The position numbers and the translations under genes are program-made. This document shows, piece after piece, positions 1 through 8,701 of a DNA stretch of 64,000 bases. Under the pieces are notes generated by a model. It was given only the letters and a program-made list of their open reading frames with translations, searched no databases and was not told the origin of the DNA. The stretch is from Streptomyces sp. Q6 (GTDB lineage Bacteria; Actinomycetota; Actinomycetes; Streptomycetales; Streptomycetaceae). Position 1 is the first letter of the stretch; each line of letters starts with the position of its first letter. The DNA is taken from assembly GCF_036967205.1 (NCBI RefSeq), contig NZ_CP146022.1, positions 4,650,001 through 4,714,000 of the forward strand. The letters are read 5' to 3'.

Positions 1-1356
1 CAGCTGGGACAGGTCGTCGATCAGCAGGTGCGCGAGGTCGGACGAGAAGCCGTTGCGGCACACCACGCGCAGCACCGACAGATCCTCCCGGTGCGCGGGG
101 AACGTGTACGCGGGCACCAGCCAGCCGCGCTCCCGCAGCCGCCGTGACACGTCGAAGACGTCGTACGCGCTCACGTCCGGCGCGGTCGTGAACGCGAAGA
201 CCGGCAGCTCGTCGCCCCGGGTGAGGAGCCGGAAGTCGCCGAGCGCCTCGATCCGCTCGGCGAGGCCGCGCGCCACGTCCCGCGTGGCCTGCTGCACGGC
301 GCGGTAGCCCTCGCGGCCCAGCCGCAGGAACGTGTAGTACTGCGCGACGACCTGGGCCCCGGGGCGCGAGAAGTTGAGGGCGAAGGTCGGCATGTCGCCG
401 CCCAAGTAGTTGACGCGGAAGACCAGTTCCTCGGGGAGCGCGTCCGTGTCGCGCCACAGCGCCCAGCCCACGCCCGGGTAGACGAGGCCGTACTTGTGGC
501 CCGACGTGTTGATGGAGGCGACCCGCGGCAGCCGGAAGTCCCAGACGAGGTCCGGGTCGAGGAACGGCGCGACCATCGCGCCCGACGCCCCGTCCACGTG
601 CACCGGGATGTCGAGCCCGGTCTGCTCCTGGAGGGTGTCGAGCGCCGCGCACAGGTCGGCGATCGGCTCGTACGACCCGTCGAAGGTGGAGCCGAGGATG
701 CCGACGACGCCGATCGTGTTCTCGTCGCACAGCTCGGCGGCCGCGGCCGGGTCCAGATGGAAGCGGTCGCCCTCCATCGGCACCTGGCGCGCCTCCACCT
801 CCCAGAAGTTGCAGAACTTCTCCCAGCAGACCTGCACGTTCACGCCCATGACGAGGTTGGGCCGGGCGTCGCGCGAGGGGTAGCGGTCGGCGTTCTTCCG
901 CGCCCAGCGCCGCTTGAGCGCCATGCCCGCGAGCATGCACGCCTCGCTCGACCCGGTCGTCGAACAGCCCACGGCGGTCGTCGGATCGGGCGCGTTCCAC
1001 AGGTCGGCGAGCATCGCCACGCACCGGCGCTCCAGCTCGGCCGTCCGCGGGTACTCGTCCTTGTCGATCATGTTCTTGTCCCGGCACTCACCCATCAGGA
1101 CACCGGCCTGCGGTTCCATCCAGGTGGTGACGAAGGTGGCCAGGTTCAGGCGCGCGTTGCCGTCCAGCATCAGCTCGTCGCGGACCAGCTGGTACGCGGT
1201 CGTGGGCGCGAGCGGGCCGTCGGGCAGGCGGTGCTTGGGCGGCGCGTCCGTCATCCCGGCCGCGGGGTTCGCCTCGCCGTAGAAGGGATTGACGGCGACG
1301 GGCCGTTCGTCCGGCTTGCCGTACCGGTCCGCGGGGCTCTGGTGCAGCGGTGACAT
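1..1356 (-). CDS. gadB: Glutamate decarboxylase (3' end cut by window edge)
   Basis: PLP-dependent decarboxylase of the group II family that converts glutamate to GABA and consumes a cytoplasmic proton. 452 residues are visible; E. coli GadB has 466, so only a short C-terminal piece is missing. The protein shows the family core, including HVDGASGAMVAPF and the PLP-lysine motif SGHKYG with Lys at about residue 288. The ATG is preceded by an AAGGAG-like site. It lies 40 nt downstream of a ClC-type antiporter gene on the same strand and is probably co-transcribed with it. That pairing suggests a role in acid resistance (inference). The family call is firm; the physiological role is not tested. 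Confidence 0.95.
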   Translation of the reverse strand, partial: MSPLHQSPADRYGKPDERPVAVNPFYGEANPAAGMTDAPPKHRLPDGPLAPTTAYQLVRDELMLDGNARLNLATFVTTWMEPQAGVLMGECRDKNMIDKDEYPRTAELERRCVAMLADLWNAPDPTTAVGCSTTGSSEACMLAGMALKRRWARKNADRYPSRDARPNLVMGVNVQVCWEKFCNFWEVEARQVPMEGDRFHLDPAAAAELCDENTIGVVGILGSTFDGSYEPIADLCAALDTLQEQTGLDIPVHVDGASGAMVAPFLDPDLVWDFRLPRVASINTSGHKYGLVYPGVGWALWRDTDALPEELVFRVNYLGGDMPTFALNFSRPGAQVVAQYYTFLRLGREGYRAVQQATRDVARGLAERIEALGDFRLLTRGDELPVFAFTTAPDVSAYDVFDVSRRLRERGWLVPAYTFPAHREDLSVLRVVCRNGFSSDLAHLLIDDLSQL

Positions 1357-1396
1357 GGCCGAGACTCCTTTGCGTACGAGACTGGGGGCGGTGGCG

Positions 1397-2701
1397 TCAG
1401 CGCAACGCCGTACCGTCCTCCGACAGTTGCATCTGCGGGCGTCCCGTCACCAGGAGCCAGGCGGGCAGAGATGCGATGCACATGAGGGCGATGATCGCGG
1501 GCGACGCGACGAGGACGGCGGCCGTGAAGAGGCTCACCCAGCCGGAGCGGGTGACGGCCAGCAGCACGCCGAGCACGCCGGCCGCGACCCCGACCGACGC
1601 GTTCACGTCCGGCACGAGCGCGTGCGCGAACAGGCCGAAGGCGGCGCCCACGAACACCGCCGGGAAGATCCGGCCGCCCCGGAACCCGCAGGAGGCGGCG
1701 ATCAGCAGCGCCGCCAGCTTCACCACGGCCAGCAGCGCGAAGGACCCGGCCGACCGCCCGTCCGGGTGCGCGGCGATCTCCTTGACCTCCTCCAGGCCCT
1801 TGAAGAGCGTCAGTTCGCCGCCCAGCACGCCGAGCAGGCCGAGCACGAGCCCGCCGACGGGCAGCATCAGCATCGGGTGGCCGAGCCGGCGGAAGGCGCC
1901 GTGCACGTACGGGAACGCGTACACGGCGACCATCGTGAGGGCGGCCGCCGCGCACGCGACGACGATCGACGCGAGCAGATCGCGCCAGCCCGGGTCGCCG
2001 AACGGGGCCAGTCCCAGGTCGAACGAGGGAGAGGCGACGAGTGTGGTGGTCAGGGCGCCCGCGGCGGCGGCGAGCAGCGGCCCGAAGAGGTTGTCCCACA
2101 GCGAGCCCTTGAGCGGCATCGGCCGTCCCGCCAGCGCCTCGGAGACCAGCAGCGCGGCGGCGATCGGGGTGCCGAACAGGGCGCCGATGGTCGCCGCCGA
2201 GGCCAGGTTCGGCCACAGGGCGCCGGGCGCCTTCGGCAGCAGCTTGCGGCCGAGCCAGAACATCAGGCCCACGTTCACGGCGATGATCGGGTTCTCGGGG
2301 CCGAGGCTCGGCCCGCCCGCCAGCATCAGGGCGGCGGCGACCGCCAGGCCCGGCAGCACGTACGGGGGCAGGGGCTCCTCGCCGCCCAGGCCCATGGTCG
2401 CCGGGTCGGGGCCCGCGTGTCCGGGGGCCTTCCAGATGACGAGGCCGACCGCGACGCCCGTCAGAGTGAGCATGACGATGATCCACAGCGACGAGTAGCC
2501 GCCGACGCCGAGCGCGTCGGGCAGGTCTTCCCACAGCACGTCCTGGAGCCGCTCGGCGATCCAGCTCAGGCCGAGGAACAGCAGACTGCACACCACGCCG
2601 ACCACGACCGCGGGCACGACGAGCGGCAGCAGCGTGCGTGCGGACACGGGCGGCGGTGTGGGCGGGGCCGGTGGCGTCGCGGCGTCGACGGGAGTACTCA
2701 C
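1397..2701 (-). CDS. ClC-family chloride channel / Cl-/H+ antiporter
   Basis: 434-residue integral membrane protein with ClC family signatures: a GPEN stretch near residue 130 at the place of the GREGP motif that carries the gating glutamate, and GGRIFPAVFVG near residue 345, equivalent to the GxFxP motif. About ten hydrophobic segments are visible, and the N-terminus is Pro/Ala-rich and cytoplasmic. The GTG start is preceded by AGGGTG. ClC antiporters exchange chloride for protons; in E. coli they support extreme acid resistance together with glutamate decarboxylase. Here the gene sits directly upstream of gadB, with a 40-nt gap, and is divergent from tipA. Whether it is a channel or an exchanger cannot be told from sequence alone. 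Confidence 0.88.
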   Translation of the reverse strand: MSTPVDAATPPAPPTPPPVSARTLLPLVVPAVVVGVVCSLLFLGLSWIAERLQDVLWEDLPDALGVGGYSSLWIIVMLTLTGVAVGLVIWKAPGHAGPDPATMGLGGEEPLPPYVLPGLAVAAALMLAGGPSLGPENPIIAVNVGLMFWLGRKLLPKAPGALWPNLASAATIGALFGTPIAAALLVSEALAGRPMPLKGSLWDNLFGPLLAAAAGALTTTLVASPSFDLGLAPFGDPGWRDLLASIVVACAAAALTMVAVYAFPYVHGAFRRLGHPMLMLPVGGLVLGLLGVLGGELTLFKGLEEVKEIAAHPDGRSAGSFALLAVVKLAALLIAASCGFRGGRIFPAVFVGAAFGLFAHALVPDVNASVGVAAGVLGVLLAVTRSGWVSLFTAAVLVASPAIIALMCIASLPAWLLVTGRPQMQLSEDGTALR

Positions 2702-2752
2702 GGCGACACCCTAAGCGGACATAAGACACATAACACCTGGAGGGGTGTGGGC

Positions 2753-2783
2753 TTGCACCTCACGTGACGTGAGGACGCAGGCT
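2753..2783 (+). promoter_or_regulatory. tipA promoter with MerR-type operator
   Basis: A -35-like TTGCAC (2753-2758) and a weak -10 position (2778-2783, CAGGCT) are 19 bp apart, the long spacer typical of MerR-activated promoters. Between them is a perfect 7-bp inverted repeat, CCTCACG (2758-2764) and CGTGAGG (2768-2774), with a 3-bp centre. It closely resembles the thiostrepton-inducible tipA promoter as I remember it. It also lies in the 88-bp gap between tipA and the divergent ClC gene. Confidence 0.85.
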
Positions 2784-2789
2784 GGGGTC

Positions 2790-3554
2790 ATGAGTTACTC
2801 CGTGGGCCAGGTGGCCGGATTCGCCGGTGTCACGGTGCGCACCCTGCACCACTACGACGAGATCGGGCTGCTCGTCCCGAGCGAGCGCAGCACGGCGGGC
2901 CACCGCCGCTACAGCGAGCAGGACCTGGACCGGCTCCAGCAGGTCCTCTTCTACCGGGCGCTCGGCTTCCCGCTGGACGAGGTCCAGACCCTCCTCGACG
3001 ACCCGGCGACGGACCTGCGCGCCCACCTCAGGCGCCGGCACGAGGTGCTGGTCGCCCGTATCGAACGACTTCAGAAGATGGCCGACGCCGTCGAACACGC
3101 CATGGAGGCACAGAAGATGGGCATCCAGCTCACGCCCGAGGAACGGTTCGATGTCTTCGGGGACAAGGACCCCGAGCAGTATGCGGAGGAGGCCGAGCAG
3201 CGCTGGGGCGGCACCGAGGCGTACACCGAGTCGCAGCGGCGGGCCGCGTCCTACAGCAAGGCCGACTGGGCGCGCATGAAGGAGGAGGTCGACGACTGGG
3301 GCACCCGGTACGCGGCCCTCGTCCTCGCGGGCGAGGCGCCCACCGGGGAGGCGGCCATGGACATGGCGGAGGAGCACCGTCTCCATGTGACGCGCTGGTT
3401 CTTCGACGTCCCCTATGAGATGCACGTCTGTTTCGGCGACATGTATGTGGCCGACGAGCGCTTCAAGGCGTACTACGACTCCATGGGGGAGGGCGTCGCG
3501 GAGCACCTGCGTGACGCGATCCACGCGAACGCGGCCCGCCACCAGGAGGCGTGA
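2790..3554 (+). CDS. tipA: TipA-type MerR regulator, thiopeptide-responsive
   Basis: 254-residue protein. The N-terminal MerR winged helix (residues 1-75, MSYSVGQVAGFAGVTVRTLHHYD) is followed by a coiled coil (about 76-110) and a TipAS antibiotic-recognition domain (110-254). In Streptomyces lividans TipAL, thiopeptides bind covalently to Cys214 and TipAS is produced from an internal start at Met110. Both residues are at the same positions here (Cys214 in YEMHVCFGDMYV, Met110 in MGIQLTPEE). The ATG at 2790 matches the family N-terminus. It lies only about 7 nt after the inferred -10, so the mRNA may be nearly leaderless. It should activate its own promoter upstream. Confidence 0.95.
   Translation: MSYSVGQVAGFAGVTVRTLHHYDEIGLLVPSERSTAGHRRYSEQDLDRLQQVLFYRALGFPLDEVQTLLDDPATDLRAHLRRRHEVLVARIERLQKMADAVEHAMEAQKMGIQLTPEERFDVFGDKDPEQYAEEAEQRWGGTEAYTESQRRAASYSKADWARMKEEVDDWGTRYAALVLAGEAPTGEAAMDMAEEHRLHVTRWFFDVPYEMHVCFGDMYVADERFKAYYDSMGEGVAEHLRDAIHANAARHQEA
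3104..3119 (+). promoter_or_regulatory. Internal ribosome binding site and start for TipAS
   Basis: GGAGG (3104-3108) lies 8 nt before an in-frame ATG (3117-3119), which is codon 110 of tipA. This is ideal spacing for independent translation of the C-terminal ligand-binding domain TipAS, the product known from S. lividans. Confidence 0.85.
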
Positions 3555-3566
3555 CGCACTCCCCGG

Positions 3567-3941
3567 CTACACCATGGGCTCCTGGGCGATGACGACGGCG
3601 GTGCCGTACGCGCACACCTCCGCGGCCCCGTCCATCGCCTCGGTGACGTCGAAGCGGAACATGAGCACGGCGTTGGCGCCCCGCGCCCGCGCCTGCTCGA
3701 TCAGCCGGTCCATGGCCTGGTTCCGCGTCTCGACCAGCGTCTTGGTGAGCCCCTTGAGCTCGCCGCCGATCATCGACTTCAGGCCCGCGCCGATCTGGCT
3801 GCCGAGGTGCCGCGACCGTACGGTCAGGCCGAACACCTCACCGATGACCTGCTGCACCCGGTAGCCCGGCACGTCGTTCGTCGTGACGACGAGCACATCG
3901 GACTGCGGGTTCTGGCCGCTGCCGAACTCTTCGATACCCAT
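3567..3941 (-). CDS. YbjQ / UPF0145 family protein
   Basis: 124-residue soluble protein of the YbjQ (heavy-metal-binding domain) family. The family core is clear: VLVVTTNDVPGYRV near the start, then GLTVRSRHLGSQIGAGLKS, GGELKGLTKTL, and ANAVLMFRFDV near the end. Members form small oligomeric barrels; the biochemical function is not established. The chosen ATG gives the usual length. The frame stays open upstream and encodes a CVNCGK stretch, but no good start is seen there and the Shine-Dalgarno sequence for the ATG is weak. It is convergent with tipA, with 12 nt between the stops. Confidence 0.85.
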   Translation of the reverse strand: MGIEEFGSGQNPQSDVLVVTTNDVPGYRVQQVIGEVFGLTVRSRHLGSQIGAGLKSMIGGELKGLTKTLVETRNQAMDRLIEQARARGANAVLMFRFDVTEAMDGAAEVCAYGTAVVIAQEPMV

Positions 3942-4076
3942 ACGGACAGGTTTGCCACAGTTGACGCACAGTGCATCCTGAGAGGGCCACTGGAACCTGG
4001 CACGGAGAAGCGGCGTTGATAGCTTTGCACCGCCCTTACTCTTGCCTGCCCCACCACCCCTCAGGAGCCCGGACCC

Positions 4077-4772
4077 GTGATGACGCTTGCTCTCGGACCA
4101 AGCTGGCTGGACCCGGACCACCTGCTGAACACGTTCGGCATCTGGGGCCTGCTGCTGATCGTCTTTGCCGAGTCGGGCCTGCTGATCGGCTTCTTCCTGC
4201 CGGGTGACTCCCTGCTGTTCACCTGCGGCCTGCTGATCACGGCGGGCACGCTGGACTTCCCGCTGTGGGCCGCGATCGTCCTGATCTGTCTGGCCGCGAT
4301 CCTCGGCGACCAGGCGGGCTACATGTTCGGCAAGAAGGTCGGCCCCTCGCTCTTCCGCCGCCCGGACTCCAAGCTGTTCAAGCAGGAGAACGTGGAGAAG
4401 GCGCACGACTTCTTCGAGAAGTACGGCCCCAAGTCGCTGGTCCTGGCCCGCTTCGTGCCGATCGTCCGCACGTTCACGCCGATCATCGCGGGCGTCTCCG
4501 GCATGAAGTACCGCTCGTTCCTCACGTTCAACGTGATCGGCGGCATCCTGTGGGGCGCGGGCGTGACGCTGCTCGGCTCCTGGCTGGGCAACATCGACTT
4601 CGTGCACGAGAACATCGAGGCGATCCTGATCCTGATCGTGCTCGTCTCGGTGGTGCCGATCGCGATCGAGTTCCTGCGGGCCCGCAGCAAGTCCAAGAAG
4701 GCGGCCCCGGCCGACCCGGGCACGGTCCCCCCGCCGTCCCCGTCCCAGCGCGGCCGCCACGCCAAGCGGTAG
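4077..4772 (+). CDS. DedA family membrane protein
   Basis: 231-residue DedA/VTT-domain integral membrane protein. It shows the family signature FFLPGDSLLFTCG near residue 40, GDQAGYMFGKKVG near 82, and FVPIVRTFTPIIAG near 125. About five hydrophobic segments are seen, plus a basic, Pro-rich cytoplasmic tail. DedA proteins move undecaprenyl phosphate or other lipids between membrane leaflets and affect envelope stress and membrane potential; which subgroup this one belongs to is not clear. AGGAG (4063-4067) is 9 nt before the GTG at 4077; the ATG at 4080 is the alternative. It is convergent with the next gene, with stops 3 nt apart. Confidence 0.93.
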   Translation: MMTLALGPSWLDPDHLLNTFGIWGLLLIVFAESGLLIGFFLPGDSLLFTCGLLITAGTLDFPLWAAIVLICLAAILGDQAGYMFGKKVGPSLFRRPDSKLFKQENVEKAHDFFEKYGPKSLVLARFVPIVRTFTPIIAGVSGMKYRSFLTFNVIGGILWGAGVTLLGSWLGNIDFVHENIEAILILIVLVSVVPIAIEFLRARSKSKKAAPADPGTVPPPSPSQRGRHAKR

Positions 4773-4775
4773 GGC

Positions 4776-6449
4776 CTAGAAACCCCTGGTCCGCTTGGCC
4801 GCGCGGCGGCCCGAGGCTCCGGGGGAGCGGATGAACAGGCGGGAGATCTCGCCCCCCAGGTTCACCCCGATCGCGATGGCCATCGCCAGCGCGGCCGCCT
4901 TGGACAGGGAGACGAGCCCCGCGTCCACGTCGTTCTGGGCGATGGCCAGCAGCCCGAAGTAGGTCGCCGAACCCGGCAGCAGCGGGCCGATCGCCGCGGT
5001 GACGTACGGCAGCGCCGACGCGAACTGGTACCGCGAGAAGAGCTGGCCGAACAGGCCGACCAGCCCGGCGGCGGCGGCCGTGGACGCGACCGGCGAGATC
5101 TCGCCCGCGTAGTGCAGGGCGCCGTAGACCACCCACGCCACGCCGCCGTTGAGCGTCACCGCGAGCACCGTCGACCGCTCCTGCTGGAGCAGCACGGCGA
5201 ACGCGAGCGACAGCGCCATCGACGCCGCGATCTGCCAGTAGGGCCGCTCGACGACCTTCAGGGCCGCCTCGGGATTGAGCTGGGCATGCAGCTGCACGCC
5301 CACGTACAGCATGATCAGCACGCCGACGACGATGCCCACGAAGAAGTACATGACTTCCAGGAGGCGGGCCGACGCCGTGATGTAGAAGCCGGTCAGACCG
5401 TCCTGCACGCCCGCCACGAGCGCCCGCCCCGGCAGCAGCGCGAACAGCCCACCGGTGATCACCGCGGACGCGCCCACATGGACGTAGTCGTCCGCCAGGG
5501 TGAGCAGCACCCCGATCGCCGCGGGCGGCATCGCGGCCACCGTGAACTGGTAGAACTCCGGGAACCCGCGCCCCGCGCACAGCCACGCGAGGCGGTCGCC
5601 GAGCATCGCGCCGAGCGCCGCCGCGATGAACACGAGCACGTCACCGCCGACGAGGATCGAGGCGGACCCGGCGAGCAGCCCGCTCGCGGCGGTCAGCGCC
5701 CACCCCGGATACGGGTGCCGGTTACGGCGGATCTCGGCGAGCCGCCGGTAGGCCTCCTCCAGGGTGACCCCGGCGGCCTCGTCGTCCGCGTCGCTGATGT
5801 CGTCGACGAGCCGGAACACGGCCGCGAGCCGGTTGTAGTCGGTGCCCCGGCGCCGCACCGTGCGCGACGCGGTCACCGGATCGTCCACCAGCGACGGCTG
5901 GAAGGTGATCGACAGCAGGGTGAACGTCACCGTCGGCTCGCACCGGTCGAGCCCGTACGAGCGGCACACGGCGAACATCGCCGCCTCCACGTCCTCGGCC
6001 CCCTCGCCGCCGGCGAGCAGCAGCTCACCGATACGCAGCGTCAGGTCGAGCACGCGCGGCACGGCGGGCCCGGCGTCGTCCTCCTTGTGGACCTTCTCCG
6101 GCGCGGGCCGCTCGGCCACCGGCATCCGCAGCATCGTGCGCATCCGGTCCTGCCAGGGCGCCTCCTTCGTCAGCCGGACCACGGGGATGCCGTGCGGCGG
6201 GGTGAAGGCGGGCGGCGACTGCCGGGCGCTGTACGTCCTCGGCGGAGTGAACGCGGAGCCCTCCGACTCGGCGGCGTCGTGCGCCTGCACGCTCAACCCC
6301 TGGGGGAGCGAGAACTCCGACGTGGTCGACGACTCCTCGTCGGCCACCGGAGGCGTCGACACGACCCCGACGGGCTGGGTGAACGCACTGCGCGCCTCGT
6401 CGGACTGCGGCTTGCGGTCCTCGGCGGACTCAGGATCCCGCTCGGTCAC
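4776..6449 (-). CDS. Threonine/serine exporter family protein (ThrE-like)
   Basis: 557-residue protein. Residues 1-140 are polar and low-complexity; residues 145-270 form the ThrE N-terminal domain, with LRIGELLLAGGEGAEDVEAAM and PTVTFTLLSITFQPS. The remainder is about nine or ten membrane segments. ThrE of Corynebacterium glutamicum exports threonine and serine; substrate here is inferred only from family. The start is GTG, preceded by AGGCAAGAG. The C-terminus is basic and ends convergently with dedA. It is a single-gene unit downstream of ppa, from which it is separated by a strong hairpin. Confidence 0.88.
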   Translation of the reverse strand: MTERDPESAEDRKPQSDEARSAFTQPVGVVSTPPVADEESSTTSEFSLPQGLSVQAHDAAESEGSAFTPPRTYSARQSPPAFTPPHGIPVVRLTKEAPWQDRMRTMLRMPVAERPAPEKVHKEDDAGPAVPRVLDLTLRIGELLLAGGEGAEDVEAAMFAVCRSYGLDRCEPTVTFTLLSITFQPSLVDDPVTASRTVRRRGTDYNRLAAVFRLVDDISDADDEAAGVTLEEAYRRLAEIRRNRHPYPGWALTAASGLLAGSASILVGGDVLVFIAAALGAMLGDRLAWLCAGRGFPEFYQFTVAAMPPAAIGVLLTLADDYVHVGASAVITGGLFALLPGRALVAGVQDGLTGFYITASARLLEVMYFFVGIVVGVLIMLYVGVQLHAQLNPEAALKVVERPYWQIAASMALSLAFAVLLQQERSTVLAVTLNGGVAWVVYGALHYAGEISPVASTAAAAGLVGLFGQLFSRYQFASALPYVTAAIGPLLPGSATYFGLLAIAQNDVDAGLVSLSKAAALAMAIAIGVNLGGEISRLFIRSPGASGRRAAKRTRGF

Positions 6450-6514
6450 CTCTTGCCTTTCGTACGACTGCGTATGCGTCTACCTCCCGTACGCCTCAGT
6501 ATGCGCACGAATAC

Positions 6515-6554
6515 GCGGACGGGCCGCACGACAGATGTCGTACGGCCCGTCCGT
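6515..6554 (-). terminator. Hairpin downstream of ppa
   Basis: A 20-bp inverted repeat with few mismatches, centred at 6534/6535, has arms beginning ACGGACGGGCCGTACGACA on the minus strand. It starts about 15 nt after the ppa stop. No strong T-tract follows, as is common in Streptomyces. Confidence 0.7.
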
Positions 6555-6568
6555 CAGGAGGAGGTGGT

Positions 6569-7060
6569 TCAGTGACCGCCCTGGTCCTGAGCGCGCTTGT
6601 ACGAACGCTCGATCTCGGCCTCGGCCTCGGTGCGGCCCACCCAGTCGGCGCCCTCGACGGACTTGCCGGGCTCCAGGTCCTTGTAGACCTCGAAGAAGTG
6701 CTGGATCTCCAGGCGGTCGAACTCGGAGACGTGGTGGATGTCGCGCAGGTGCTCCATCCGCGGGTCCGTCGCCGGGACGCACAGCAGCTTGTCGTCGCCG
6801 CCGGCCTCGTCCGTCATCCGGAACATGCCGATCGCGCGGCACTTGATGAGGCAGCCGGGGAACGTCGGCTCGTCCAGGATGACCAGGGCGTCCAGCGGGT
6901 CGCCGTCCTCGCCCAGCGTGTTCTCGACGAAGCCGTAGTCCGTCGGGTAGGCGGTCGAGGTGAACAGACGACGGTCCAGACGGATACGACCGGACTCGTG
7001 GTCGACCTCGTACTTGTTCCGCGATCCCTTCGGAATCTCGATCGTGACGTCGAACTCCAC
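6569..7060 (-). CDS. ppa: Inorganic pyrophosphatase (family I)
   Basis: 163-residue soluble enzyme that hydrolyses pyrophosphate to phosphate and so drives biosynthetic reactions. The family I signature DGDPLDAL is in the first half, with the substrate-binding residues [13 protein letters not shown] near the N-terminus and [21 protein letters not shown] chose the GTG at 7060 ([12 protein letters not shown]) because GGAGGAG lies about 8 nt upstream. The ATG at 7075 and GTG at 7084 would add residues that overlap that ribosome binding site. It is divergent from the dac gene, with an 86-bp gap that should hold both promoters. Confidence 0.96.
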   Translation of the reverse strand: MEFDVTIEIPKGSRNKYEVDHESGRIRLDRRLFTSTAYPTDYGFVENTLGEDGDPLDALVILDEPTFPGCLIKCRAIGMFRMTDEAGGDDKLLCVPATDPRMEHLRDIHHVSEFDRLEIQHFFEVYKDLEPGKSVEGADWVGRTEAEAEIERSYKRAQDQGGH

Positions 7061-7146
7061 CGGTGGCTCCTCCATGATCAACACAAACTTCTGGTGGTTA
7101 AGTGTCCCCTACGCAGGTGTGTGATCGCGAAAGGGGCTGGTCCGCG

Positions 7147-8637
7147 GTGCCGGAGCTGAAGGCTTCGCAGCTTCTGACAGGGGCGGCGAGGACCGCTGCC
7201 CAGTCTGTTGCGAAGTCCACGACCAAGCACGTCACGGTGGGTGCCACCGCCGTGGGCCTGGCCCTCGCCGCTGTCGTGGTGGCGACGGCCGGCCCCTGGG
7301 ACTCTTCGGGTCAGCGTAAGGCCGAGGCGGTCCGGGCGGCTTCCCAGGAGAGCGGGGGTGGCGCAGATCACGGCCGCAGGACCCCCGGGGCCCCGTCGGC
7401 CGCGCCCAGCGCCCCCGCCGTGCTCGCGGCGCCGGGGTCGTCCGTGCCGGGACCGACGAAGCGGGCCCTGGCCGACGTGCTCGACCCGCTCCTGAGGAAT
7501 CCGGACCTCGGCACGCGCCGCGCCGCCGCGGTCGTCGACGCCGTCACCGGTGAGCGCCTCTACGGCAAGTCCGCGGGCGACGCCCTCACCCCGGCGTCCA
7601 CCACGAAGATCGCGACGGCGGTCGCGGCGCTGTCCGCGGTCGGCCCCGACCACCGCATCGCCACCCGCACCGCCCTGGAGAAGGACTCCGCGGAACTCGT
7701 CCTGATCGGCGGCGGCGACCCCACCCTGACGGCCCGCGAGAAGAATCCTTACGGTGCCGCCGACCTGCGCACCCTCGCCGACGAGACCGCCGCGTCCCTC
7801 AAGCGGGGCGGCACCACCGAGGTCACCCTCTCGTACGACACCTCGCTCTACTCCGGGCCGGCCACCCACCCCATCGGCCCGAACGAGAACCTCGCCCAGG
7901 TCAGCGCCCTGATGGTCGACGAGGCCCGCACGGACGGCTCCGGCAGCGGCCCGGCCCCGCGCGCGGCCGACCCGGCGGCCGCCGCCGCGGCCACGTTCGC
8001 CGGCCTGCTCCACGACCGCGGCATCAAGACCAAGGGCACCCCCGGTCCGAGCAAGGCATCCGGCCAGGCCGAGGACGTCGCGAAGGTCGAGTCGCCGCAG
8101 CTGTCCGCCCTGGTCGAGCGGATGCTGACGCACAGCGACAACGACATCGCCGAGGCCCTCGCCCGCCAGGTCGCCGTCGCCTCCGACGAGAGCCACGACT
8201 TCGACGGCGCGGGCAAGGCCGTCGAGAAGCAGCTGGAAAAGCTCGGACTCCCGCTCTCCGGCGCCCACTTCGCCGACGGCAGCGGCCTCGACCGCGCCGA
8301 CAAGGTCTCCGCCGCACTCCTCACGGAACTGCTCACCAAGGCCGCCGACACCACCCGCCCCGAACTGCGCTCCGTCCTCACGGGCCTGCCCGTCGCCGGC
8401 TTCACGGGCACGCTCAGCAGCCGCTACGAGGACGAGGCCGACGCCTCGGGAACGGGCCTGGTGCGCGCCAAGACCGGCACCCTCACCGGCGTGAACACCC
8501 TCGCCGGGACGGTCGTCGACGCCGACGGGCGGCTGCTCGTCTTCGCGTTCATGACGGAGGGCGCCGCGGTGCCCTCGTCGGCCCAGGCCGGACTCGACCG
8601 GCTCGCCTCGTCCGTCGCCAACTGCGGATGCCGCTGA
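7147..8637 (+). CDS. dacB: D-alanyl-D-alanine carboxypeptidase/endopeptidase (PBP4 type)
   Basis: 496-residue S13-family penicillin-binding protein that trims peptidoglycan cross-links outside the membrane. The three active-site motifs are present: SxxK as STTK at Ser151, SDN at Ser330 (HSDNDIAEAL), and KTG at Lys442 (AKTGTLTGV). The N-terminus has one hydrophobic segment (about residues 30-50) that could be a signal anchor. It is followed by a low-complexity Ser/Gly/Ala/Pro linker. I chose GTG at 7147 because AAAGGGG lies about 10 nt upstream; the frame is open back to 7102. The next gene on the same strand, a zinc metalloprotease, follows after 64 nt. Confidence 0.93.
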   Translation: MPELKASQLLTGAARTAAQSVAKSTTKHVTVGATAVGLALAAVVVATAGPWDSSGQRKAEAVRAASQESGGGADHGRRTPGAPSAAPSAPAVLAAPGSSVPGPTKRALADVLDPLLRNPDLGTRRAAAVVDAVTGERLYGKSAGDALTPASTTKIATAVAALSAVGPDHRIATRTALEKDSAELVLIGGGDPTLTAREKNPYGAADLRTLADETAASLKRGGTTEVTLSYDTSLYSGPATHPIGPNENLAQVSALMVDEARTDGSGSGPAPRAADPAAAAAATFAGLLHDRGIKTKGTPGPSKASGQAEDVAKVESPQLSALVERMLTHSDNDIAEALARQVAVASDESHDFDGAGKAVEKQLEKLGLPLSGAHFADGSGLDRADKVSAALLTELLTKAADTTRPELRSVLTGLPVAGFTGTLSSRYEDEADASGTGLVRAKTGTLTGVNTLAGTVVDADGRLLVFAFMTEGAAVPSSAQAGLDRLASSVANCGCR

Positions 8638-8701
8638 GAGTCAGGGTTCACTCCGGGTTCAACCCCCTCCGCGTACCCAAAGGGTCACGTACCGTTGACG
8701 C

